Assembly: GCA_022813625.1 (NCBI GenBank)
Contig: JAKLMB010000008.1
Coordinates: 930,001-994,000, forward strand
Direction of reading: 5' to 3'
Origin: Aaosphaeria pasadenensis
Taxonomy: Eukaryota; Ascomycota; Dothideomycetes; Pleosporales
DNA: 64,000 bases
Shown: piece after piece, positions 11,901 to 21,400 of the stretch
How positions within the stretch are numbered: the stretch's first letter is position 1
Layout: each line of letters begins with the position of its first letter
Position numbers and translations under genes: made by a program
The notes under the pieces: generated by a model
The model's input: the letters and a program-made list of their open reading frames with translations, nothing else
What the model was told of the DNA's origin: nothing
Database searches by the model: none

Positions 11901-12528
11901 GGCATGAGGCAAGACCAACACTCTTAACGATGATGCCTCCGAGGCTGTGCGCAACGAAGATAATCGGTCGTCTCGTCGTCTGCCGCGATCAGTACACGGT
12001 ACGATCGCCTCAGTCTCTCTTCTGGTCTAAACCCACCTCTGTGAGCTGTCTTTGCAAGCACAGATCCGACACCAGTGTCCTCGCATGATCATACAAGTAT
12101 TGGCAGCTGACGCGCTTGCCGTGAGTATTCGCATCGTAGCCCCAGCAAAAGACACGGGCATTCGGAATGTCGCTCGGAAGGAGGTCGCGAAGCCAGTGCA
12201 CCGCGTTTGCCGCCGTCCATGTCATGTCTCGATGTCCGTTCAGGCCGTGCACGGCGACTATGCTAGCTGCCGTTAGCCCGGGTTTACAGTAGTGGAGTTT
12301 AAGAACTGCGTACTCAACGACAGGGTCCTTTCCTTCAGCCACGATCTTCAGGCCTTGGGGACAGTGCTCGGCGGCTGGGTTGGCGGCATGCTCGGTTACC
12401 CTCGAAGGGCTCTTTGTCGTGCTTTCTGTCCGCTGCAAGACTCAGCCTGATGGATTGCGCGGTGGAAAAGGTTGGATGCATACCTTCGCTTTGCTCATAA
12501 GGCGTTTCCGCCATGAAGACGTCGCCAT
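8920..12528 (-). CDS. Fungal NOD-like receptor: alpha/beta-hydrolase (SESB-like) - NB-ARC - TPR
   Basis: Eight exons: 12484-12528, 12314-12432, 12037-12262, 11920-11979, 11563-11874, 11314-11518, 10611-11252 and 8920-10559, about 1082 aa, all junctions in frame. Residues about 50-320 form a serine-hydrolase-like domain: DIVAVHGLNGH, the nucleophile elbow FVAHSLGG (Ser near 141), GTPHQG and a late His in HANH. NB-ARC follows: P-loop GLGGIGKT at 376-383, Walker B RWLMVFDNYDNP, the sensor-like IVVTTRSS, and GLPLALATAGAYL near 550. A MHSCVHEW stretch near 687 fits the winged-helix end. From about 758 to 1070 there are seven to eight 42-residue TPRs, the last ones nearly identical. Fungal proteins of this design act in self/non-self recognition or cell-death signalling; the ligand is unknown. 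No stop or missing motif is seen, so it looks functional. Confidence 0.92.
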
Positions 12529-13476
12529 TGTTCATGAGGATGGCTGGCGACGGCCACAGGCACAACGTGGAGGACATCATCACCCCTTCGGCGGCGGTCA
12601 AGCTTTGCGCTAGTCGATGAGATGCAGCACCACGGCCACACCCTTGTGGCGTAATTACATAACTCTGTAATTATTACGTGGGCCCGTAGGCATGAGCCAG
12701 GTCGTAGTAATTTACTAGTAGCTAGATACTTTTATCTACTAGGTATGGCACAGTAGGTAGCCTGAAAATTAAGCTATCCAGTGCATAAGTAGAGGGGTTT
12801 GGTAGCAAGTTAATGTTAGAAAACAGTATAATAGGCACCCTAAGATTAATACAAAAATATTATCTTATTATTTTAAAATTAAATTATTAGATTTCAAACT
12901 TTAATTCAGCTGATCTACTGTTGCAGGGGGGCAATCAGAGGCGAAAATCAAACGCCAGTGGGGACAATGAATAGGCTGGCTTCAGCCTTACAGCTAAGAG
13001 TGACGATTTCGAAAGGAAATCATCATACCCCGTATCTGTTATAATAACTCACCAACCCTTCAAGATCATCTTGGTGGTCAGTTGGTCACTTAGAATTTTC
13101 TTTCCACTTCTGCTAACTCTTCAACTGCCAGCCAAAGTACCGCCAGCAAATCACCCGATTGTTTGTCACATTGCAAAATAGGCAGCCAATTTTTATAATA
13201 TCCCCCAAAAAGTATGTTTGTTTTCAAGTTTATGAACGAGTGTCGAAGAAGGTAAATCTAGTTACAACAAATAATGCATCATCCCCTTTAAAAACATTAA
13301 GCTGCCAAAAAGAAGAAAAACAAAGAAGTCCCAAATGCCCGCAATGCAATCCGCTATGCAAAAAAAAATTGACAAACCAACCCAATTCCTTGCTACTCGT
13401 CAAAGTAGCACGTTGCCTACCAGGGCCTCCAAAGCATGCTCTGGAGAGAAATGAAGAAGAGGGAAAAGGACTTCAT
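12529..13476. other. Intergenic, partly AT-rich
   Basis: Contains the NLR promoter and the 3' flank of the secreted protein gene. At 12650-12680 there is an imperfect palindrome built on GTAATTACA/TGTAATTATTAC, and about 12700-12910 is AT-rich. The open stretch at 13159-13450 is low-complexity and not convincing as a gene. Confidence 0.5.
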
Positions 13477-14328
13477 TTAAGCAGCCTTCTTAAAAGCGGG
13501 ATCGCAGATGATCTCACTGACCTGGCTCTTCTTGGGCTCGAGGAAAGTCCAGGCGCCCTTGCCGCCATCAGCGAAGGTGGTATCGACGTTGGCGCCGCGC
13601 TTGACCTTGATGGGGCGGCGGTTGTTGTCGAGGATCTGGCACCTGAGATCCTGCTTTGCGCCGGCGCCGACGGAGAGCGTGACGGAGGTGAAGGGGCCCT
13701 TGGAAGCAGTGGGACGCTTGCTGGCGCGTCCCTTGACGTTATCGAAGGTTGTCGTTGCGCCGAGCTCGGCGGCGGTGTTCTGCAGGAGGACGCGGACCTT
13801 TGTGTCCTTGGCTCGGGCTACTAGGGTAGGGACTTCCTCGTCGTCGTCGATGTCGGCTTCCTCGAGATACTGCTCGACTTCCTCTTCGACCTCGACCTCG
13901 GATTCAGCCCTGGGGACTGCGGCGGCGCGGGCGGAACCCTGCTTGAAGGCTGGGTCGCAGATGATGGAGGAGACCTTGGTGGTCTTCTTGAGCGTCCAGG
14001 GGCCCTTTCCGCCGTCGGCGAAGGTGATGTCGACGTTGGCGCCGCGGACGACAGTGATGGGCTTGTTCTGCTGGTCGCGGATCTGGCAGCGGAGATTGGG
14101 GTTCTTGACCTTTGGTCCGAGGCGGAGCTCGACGGTCTGGAAGGGACCAGAGGAAGATGGGGTCTTGACATCTCGCTTGCCGTCGACGAAGGTGTTTTGG
14201 ACACCTAGTTCGATGGCCTGGTTGGAGAGAGCGACGCGGACTTCATTGCTGGCTCCGCGGGACTGCAGAGGAGCGGCGAAGGAGCCGGTGGCGGACAGAG
14301 CAGCGAGGAAGAGAGTGGAGAATTGCAT
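13477..14328 (-). CDS. Secreted protein with two tandem copies of an unrecognised domain
   Basis: A single exon encoding 283 aa from the ATG at 14328. The N-terminus is a signal peptide (MQFSTLFLAALSATGSFAAP). The mature protein has two homologous units, residues about 28-130 and 175-283. Shared blocks are VRVxLxNxAxELG, GPFxxVxLxxG, LRCQIxDxxxxPI, RGANVDxTFADGGKGxWT and SxIICDPAFK. Each unit has two cysteines (81/124 and 230/275), consistent with one disulfide per unit. A very acidic linker (about 141-166, rich in E and D) joins them. I do not recognise the domain. A TATA-like box lies about 165 bp upstream. It could be a cell-wall-associated or effector-like secreted protein; the sequence does not decide. 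Confidence 0.85.
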   Translation of the reverse strand: MQFSTLFLAALSATGSFAAPLQSRGASNEVRVALSNQAIELGVQNTFVDGKRDVKTPSSSGPFQTVELRLGPKVKNPNLRCQIRDQQNKPITVVRGANVDITFADGGKGPWTLKKTTKVSSIICDPAFKQGSARAAAVPRAESEVEVEEEVEQYLEEADIDDDEEVPTLVARAKDTKVRVLLQNTAAELGATTTFDNVKGRASKRPTASKGPFTSVTLSVGAGAKQDLRCQILDNNRRPIKVKRGANVDTTFADGGKGAWTFLEPKKSQVSEIICDPAFKKAA

Positions 14329-16193
14329 ATTGAAAAGATTGTGGATTGGGGTTTTCCGATTTCTTTATTAGAAAATAAAAGGATAGGAAATAAGGAAAAT
14401 AGGAAAGAAGAAAGAGGAAAGAAATGTAGTAGACTGTTTGGATGATGAACTGTTGTGATGATGATGGAAGTGGTATCTGGGAACTGTTGATGGATTTATA
14501 TATCTAGGTCTCTGTAGTACAACGACCGTTGAGGCCTTAGATTGTATCTTGATCCCTAAGCAGAAGTTCTGAAATAACTTCACGATCCTAAAATTAACCC
14601 CCGTGCCTCTCTCTCCATCTTTGGTAATCCAATACGACGATGCCCAGGAAAGCATCCGACTTGCCATTCACCCGTCCCGCAAACAAGCAAGCCAGCCACC
14701 CCTCGTGATTCGAAATCTGACACCAGCACAGCAAAACATTCCGAGCGTATCGTACCTCGCTGCCCATTTCGCCTAGTGCTTACAATCGCGCGCATGTTTG
14801 CTGGCGTACGTACCTGCTTAGGCCAGCATATGCGCATCAGCAACAGACGAAGAAACAAGAACATGCCGTGTTCTCCGCTCACCCTTACACAAGTTACAAC
14901 GCAGACGCCTCCCAAAAATAACCCCACGAAACATCCGACCAATGAGCGTTCCCCACCACCAAATAACCTTAAATTAAGCTCGCGCCCTACACACGTTCCG
15001 ATCTGCCGATCTAAATTCGGGCCAAAACTTAGGAGAATGAGGCTAGAACCTCTCGACCTTCAACACCACGCGAGCGGCGAAAGACAGGACCTTTCGTCCT
15101 CGTGGCGCAGCCCTACGGCGCGCACGTTGTGGAGACCTTCACACGGAATCAACGTCTTCCGGCATGGCATTCATCGTGACTGCCTATTATTTTGCCAAAT
15201 CCAGATGGCTGTGCTAGTCCATTGCATTCCATCCACCACGTGAATGCATCCTCTAGTTATCCCATCATCCATCATCCGTCCGTCGCACACAGACGAGAGC
15301 AACATCTCAAACATAGCTTCCGCAATCTAGCCTGCTTACGTCCCACAAGACGATGACCAAGCAGACGCTCTCCTCACCGTTTCTCACCACCTAATTTACA
15401 CTTCCCATCAAAGTTCCCCCTCGCATATAGCACTCACCCACAGACCCCTCGCATGTATCTATTTACCCCCCTCTCAGCTAACTTGCCCTGCTTACATGCG
15501 TGTGCGCATATTCCTCATCCATCTTGCTCCCCTTTCCCTCCATCGTAACACAAACACAACTCCTCAAAAAAACCGTCATACAAATCAAATCAAGATTGAA
15601 ATCAATCAAACAAACATACGCCCCGCGCTCCGCCCCGCCCCGCAGAGCGCGTACCGGACCGCAATGAAACAGGCGCCGTGAAACGGAACAGACCACGCTG
15701 AACAGTGCCGCGCGGTGCCCTCGGACTCAGCCGGTCTTGAAGCGCCTACGCAGCGGGCGGGTAGACAGGTATATGGCGTGGGTGTGGGCGTGGGTACCTG
15801 ATCAAGAACGAACCTGTGATTAAAGCGACGGATTGGAATGCAGTGATGCACTACGGCTTCAGAGACGACACGTGATATACGCATATCTACCTACCGTAAC
15901 CGATATGCAAAGTGAAACGACATGCTCTATTTGTCAAGCACGCGAACCAGCTACTTCGTCTGACTTACATTGGCACGTTTGTCCGTGCCCCAGCGTGTAT
16001 CCATAGATCGCGGTCGAGCCTGCTGACGACCTACGTCTCCAAGATCCCTGAACGTGCTAGATAGATGAAGAGTTGATTGAATCAGCTCAGACGTAATAAT
16101 AACTTCAGAGAGGAGAAAATCAGACACAATTTCGTTGTTTCGTGGGAGGTCGATGTGTCATCGTGATGGGCTTGTAGATGAATTGGGCACGAC
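14329..16193. other. Intergenic, no gene recognised
   Basis: Apart from the promoter of the secreted protein gene, the stretch has C-rich low-complexity sequence (15200-15700). The open frame at 14776-15243 has no recognisable domain and a biased composition, so I do not call it a gene. Confidence 0.5.
14495..14502 (-). promoter_or_regulatory. TATA-like box of the two-domain secreted protein gene
   Basis: TATATAAA on the minus strand, about 165 bp upstream of the ATG at 14328. The position is plausible for a core promoter with a moderate 5' leader. Confidence 0.45.
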
Positions 16194-16463
16194 CTACAAC
16201 GGTATCTGTTTGGAAACTTGCCAGACTTCAAGCCCCAGCTCGCTGAGTTCGACGTCCGGTATCGCCTTGCAGTGCACATCGAGCACGAAGAACAGATGGG
16301 AGGGCGACGAGGGTTCAACCAGAATATGTACGTAAACATCCTTGGATAAGATGTCGAGGTCGAGGCCTTGGGTTGCGAAGAAGGATTCCATCATCTCCCT
16401 CTGTGTCTTGTAGTGTCGCTCGGGACATTTGAGGACGATGCGTCTAGGATTGACCTGGGTCAT
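16194..16463 (-). CDS. Orphan small protein, family copy 1 (89 aa)
   Basis: An intronless frame from the ATG at 16463. The protein begins MTQVNPRRIVLKC and ends VELSELGLEVWQVSKQIPL. It is clearly homologous along its whole length to the protein at 32877-33134: both have MxQxxPxRxxLxC at the start, a middle FFxxQxL, a hydrophobic FF/FY-x-VxDVxC segment, and IP/VP-x-VELxxLxLxV near the end, finishing at nearly the same point. No signal peptide or TM segment is seen. I do not recognise the family, but conservation between two distant copies with the same ends argues that it is a real gene. Its 5' side faces the GGTCA repeat array. Confidence 0.65.
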   Translation of the reverse strand: MTQVNPRRIVLKCPERHYKTQREMMESFFATQGLDLDILSKDVYVHILVEPSSPSHLFFVLDVHCKAIPDVELSELGLEVWQVSKQIPL

Positions 16464-16539
16464 TGTTTACTGCGGGAGGTGGGAATGATGGATTTGAGGG
16501 TTGGATTTGTTTGAGAGATGATAGGACAACGCTGAACTG

Positions 16540-17535
16540 ACCAAGGCAATGAGCTCAGAAAGTTGAGCCGACCACACCAAACACTCCTCATAGTAGGAAA
16601 GCAAGTTGACCTGACCAACGCTAGAAGCTCGCCTACTTGACATGACCAACCTCAACTCCGTGCATAGAGTACTTGTACCTGAACTGACCAACGCTAGTAC
16701 TCACCCGACCACACCCAATCTCTAGCATCACAGTTGACCTGACCACACTAGAAGCTCGCCTATCAATCAAGAGGCGAGGTTTGGTCAGGTCAACTTCAGT
16801 CTTGGTCACCTCACCTACATTTTCTACAAACCAGTGTGGTCGGCTCAACTATACTTCTACATATCGGAGTCTGGCTCAGCTCCTAGCCGTGGTCAGGTCA
16901 AGTATACAAAATGCGTACGCACATGATTCCTATCACGGCCCTATAAAGCACTTCCCCATCAACAATGCCATCCCGCACCTTCTGGTAGTGTACGCCGCAT
17001 GTATTATTACGTGCCTGCATGGCTTCCTCGATCGGATTCTCCACGGCGTAACTATAAGAGGCTGTGTGTAGATGCAATGTACGTGTAGGTGATCGTCTGT
17101 GGAAAATAGGGAGATGAGGTTTGGTCAGGTCAACTTTAGTCTTGGTCGGCTCACCTACGTTCGAGGAATACCTGGTGTGGTCAGTTCAACTTTAGTCTTG
17201 GTCAGGTCAAGTATACAACATGTGTACGTACACGACGACTCCCATCCTAGCCTATCAACAAAGCATCACTGCGTCAACGTTGCCTGCCCAATCAGAATGT
17301 TCACAGCATGACTTTGAGAGCCTTTTAATGCACGTAAGTTCAGTTGCTATTAGGGATGAGATAGGGCTGGTCGGGCGTGAAGTAGTAGTGATGGTCGGCT
17401 CAACTTTCCCACCTCTCACCGTTGACGACATCAACTGCGTTCCTAGACGTTTGGTGTGGTCAGCTCAGCTCCTAGCATTGGTCACTTCAACTTCCCTCCC
17501 CACATCCCTAGACATCTCGTGTGGTCGGCTCACCT
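16540..17535. repeat. GGTCA-type repeat array with an inverted-repeat core
   Basis: The 12-mer TGGTCAGGTCAA occurs exactly on the plus strand at 16782, 16890, 17122 and 17199 and on the minus strand at 16606-16617 and 16734-16745. Relaxed forms such as TGGTCGGCTCAAC recur to about 17535. The units lie in two roughly duplicated segments, about 16776-16960 and 17110-17260, both continuing into GTATACAA then a GTACGCAC or GTACGTACAC block. No protein reading explains the pattern. The array covers the upstream side of orphan copy 1, so a regulatory role or a satellite-like origin are both possible. Confidence 0.7.
16732..16795. repeat. Imperfect palindrome (potential hairpin) at the switch point of repeat orientation
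   Basis: The left arm AGTTGACCTGACCA...CTCGCCT and the right arm AGGCGAG...TGGTCAGGTCAACT are reverse complements, with a 10-base centre (16762-16771) and small interruptions. Repeat units left of it point one way and units right of it the other. Confidence 0.65.
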
Positions 17536-18461
17536 TTCTCATCTCCCCCCTTCTCCTATACTTCTATCCCCCCCCTCCCCCAACACGCGTATCACGAAAT
17601 CACGCTGACAAACACCTCACTTCGAGACTCTTCTGTACTCGTGGTAACTGGTAAAATTGGTATCTTAATCTCATTGTCACGTCCTTCCTTCATCTACTAC
17701 CCTCGCCGTAATATCTGGCGAAGAGTCTCGCCGTCGCTCTCTCTCCAGATCATCCCCGCCTTACGTGCTATATTCACGCTCGTGAACATCAAGCCTCGAA
17801 CTATGTATATGTAACTCCCAAAAAAGAGAGTCCTCTGTGAAACACACCTCACCCCTTCCCGCACACGCGTGTCATTCCCAACGCAAAAAAAAAAACCCCT
17901 CCCCTGATCTATCAAGAAGGGAAAAATGTGTGTGCAATATAATAGCTAAGTAGCGAGTTTATAAGCTCCGTGATCTCCCCCAAAAAAAAGATGAGAAATC
18001 CGTGAGTGATGATGGATGAAGAGGTAAAAAAGACAAACAAAAAGCACCTTGGTATCGCATGAAGAAAGGGGATAGAAATCACTGTGAGCAGGGGGGGAAA
18101 TGGGAAACCCCGAGTAAATGCAAAGCGCCAACGCTGAAGACAGTGAACAAGATTGGATGGAAAGTGTTCCGAGGAAGAAAGAGGTCGGTCGTGTAATGGG
18201 ATGATTGTTTACGGGCCCATGTTATTGTTGTTATTGTTATTGTTATTGTTGTTGTGCATGGAGATCAATGTTTTGATTGAATATGGTCCAAGAGGGAAAA
18301 CATTGGTCGTCGGCGGAAAAAAAGTCGCGTCCGGCTATTTTTAACCGGTTGGCCCTACCAGTTCTCGGGACTGGAAATGTGGTATATAAACAGTCGCCCG
18401 TCTAATATCGGAGCTTTCCAAGAAGTGAAAAGGAGTAAGCGCATTCGCGCTCTGACTTCAT
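17536..18461. other. Intergenic, low-complexity
   Basis: Contains C-rich and poly-A stretches and the 3' flank of the RhoGEF-like gene. A trinucleotide microsatellite of GTT/ATT units lies at 18221-18256. No gene seen. Confidence 0.6.
18221..18256. repeat. GTT/ATT trinucleotide microsatellite
   Basis: Twelve consecutive GTT or ATT triplets, just downstream of the 3' end of the RhoGEF-like gene. Confidence 0.8.
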
Positions 18462-21400
18462 CTACATCGTAACGTCAGCTTCGGGTATTCGCGATCGGTA
18501 CGATACCCAACTTACCTGGATCATGAAGACTCTTGCACGAGAACCACCCACCCCACCTGTCTTCGCCGCGTGCCCGACCTCGCCATTGGCACCTACAACA
18601 TCTTCCCATACGCTGACGGCGATGCCCAAGCGAGCAATCCTCTCGAAGCACGTTTCGTTCAGTGTCACGTCCAGCATCGTCTCGCCCTTCGACTTGCCCA
18701 CGACAACGATTCTCTTCTCTTGGGTCGGATCGCGGGTTCCAGGGCTACCTTTGCCTTGTCGCGTTATCGATTGAATTGTCATGGGATCTGGAAGCATGAT
18801 GGTGAGACGGGCTGCGCCCATGTCACGCCATTTCGAAGAGAATCTGTCGCGCTCATAAAGACGACACTTTGTATTGGTGATGCCGGCTGGAGCGCCCGGT
18901 GCACGAATGGAGGCATCTCCGTTGGGGGTACTTGTTCCGGAGCCGGACCCATTTGACCCTGAGTCAAAGCTACCGATGCTTCGAGATGCCATAGATTGTC
19001 TATTACTGAAGCGGCTATTTCTTCCAAAGCTGAATCTTCCGAGGGCGCTCTTTAGGGCTGTGTTCATCGTGCCCACGGATGATTCAGTTGCGGCAGAGAT
19101 GGAAGCAGCACGAGTAGTTGTCTTTCTATAAGAGCTTCTGCGTCCAAGACTGCCGCCAAACCACCCGCTAGATGATTCTGCCTGAGCGCGAGCAGCATTT
19201 TGACGATCCATCGCCTCGGCCCAGCTTGATTGGCCGTACGGTCCACGCGCTTGTTGCAGCGCGAGGTAAGTAGGGTTGTTTATGCGTGACTGATTGATCA
19301 TGGCGTATAGTTGCGCGCATTCAGTTGGGTTGCGGCTCCTAAGCATAATGTTGTTGCCGCTCTTGATGCGCGATTCAGCGGTAGGCGGGGAGCGAATTGT
19401 GATATCAATACCAGTGGATCTACGCATAGGGACTAGAGGAGTTAGTTCAACGGCAACGAGAGGGGCTTTGCCTTCCGGTTGTATTATTTCGTCGCCGTCC
19501 GCCATGAAAGGCTTGGAATGCATGGAGCTAATTTCAAAGACCTCAACCTTTCCTGGAGTTACAACGATACTGCACTCCTCATGATGTAAACTGTCCCATT
19601 TACCGGCATCCGACCATGAAAAGATTGAAGCAATGGCCTTCGTAGCTTGACCGGAGCCTGGAGGTACCGCTCGGTATGGGGTGTTTGAAGCAGACTGAGA
19701 TGGGGTGATGGTGCCATTGGGCATAGTGTAAATAGTCGAAGGAGGTGAAACCTTTGGCTCGGTCTTTGGCTCGGTCTTTGGCTGGGGCCGAGGCCTGAGT
19801 GGCATTGGCACATCATCGTCAAGCTCGCCCTCCGATGAGTCCGACGTAAGAGAATGATCATCTGAAATTTCCTCGCTCTCGCTCGATGACTCGGTGCAGG
19901 TAGACGGCTCATATTCGTGCTTCAGGGGTGAGGAAGATCGACGCTTAGTCTTGTATCCTGGGAGGGATGGTGTCAATACTGGAGTGTTGGAGCCCTTGAG
20001 CGTGACTGGCGATGCTTGACTTGGCGATCGATGAGGTGGTACAGGCGGTGGTTCATCGCCGTCCTCAGTAATCTCAGAATCTTCATAAACTGGTTCGGCA
20101 GCTTGCTTGAGTTTAGGCGGTGCGGATGCGGGCGGCTCTGGCACCTTGACGGGGTCCTCGTCGTGCGATGCTTTGACTGGGGTGGTAGGCTGGCTTGTTT
20201 TCCTCAGTCTTGGAATGGACGGAAGGTCCATTGATGGGACGGAAGAGACTCGTCGATGGTTTTGAGGACGAACAGGCTCTGGCTCTTCAGTAAAAGATCG
20301 GTCACTCTCGGAATCTTCTGATTTATCGGATCCATCGGAATATTCAACTTCTGATGTTGGCAACCACACACTATAACCCTTGCTTGACTGAGACACCGTG
20401 GATGCCGATGAGTGAGCGGGTGGAGCAGACCGGCGCTTAGTCTTTCTTCTTACAGGAGTTGCATCCTCGATAGGGTCATCAACAGTAATCTGTCTTGACG
20501 GTCGTGGCGATGGGGCTGGCGAGGGGGAAAGGTTCTTAGACATGCGCTTCGCTTTCGTGCGTTTGAGACCAGTCGGGGAGCTGGTTCCAGCCTGCCTCAA
20601 TGCCTCATTTAGACCTCGCGGCGTTCGCTCAGTGTCATCATCGTGATCGTGAGTTCTAGATCTTGTAGGCGTGCGTGCGATTTCCAAACTGAGGGGAGTT
20701 TCGAGAGGTGAGGCAGCTGAGCCTGTGCGAACTCTCCTTCGCACAACCAATTCACCACTTGGTGGCGTAACTGGTGATGTACTAGATGACTTGGGTCGTC
20801 GATCTGGGGTATCATGACTCCATTGCTTGGATGTGGAATTGGCTTGTTCTCCCATCGGGATCTCGATCTCATGCGGACTAGGGGTGCGGCTCTTCTGGGG
20901 AGGTGTTGATCCTGTCGCAGCTGAGACAAGGGAGGAGGATGCGTGGCTGCTGCTCGGGCGTGCGGGTTTATGTATGAAGCTCTCCTCGCGCTTTAGGTCA
21001 GATATTGGTGGTGGAATAGGCTGCAAGCCGAGCATTTGGACCCACTCAAATCCAGCCTGCTCATCGTCAATTGTCAAAGAAGATATCTCACTCCACTCGG
21101 TACCGTCAGCATGATATCCGCGAATCATGATGATGATCTCGCCCTGGAGGTCGCCGTTCCTGGAAGAGATGCGGTTGAGTTGGATTGGAGGGAAGAGAAG
21201 CCATCGGCCAGTTGAATCGACTTCACAGACGAGAACATCTCCGCCGTTACCTGTGCCTGGCATATTGTCACGGAGTAACAACTCAACGCGACAATTGATC
21301 TCTTGCCCGCTAGAATGCAGTAGGTGCAAGTCGAAGTAATCTCTTGCTCGAACATTACGAGAAGTATCTATGCGAACACCTGCGAGGGGTGCCAAACTAC

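Noticed and set aside
12264..12290. Short GT...AG segment in the NLR hydrolase domain as a 25-nt intron
   Set aside because: Too short to splice; a 51-nt intron (12263-12313) with a GCTAAC branch site restores the canonical DIVAVHGL instead.
13508..14371. Long plus-strand open frame opposite the secreted two-domain protein
   Set aside because: It mirrors the GC-rich minus-strand gene; the minus frame has a signal peptide and duplicated domain, the plus frame has neither.
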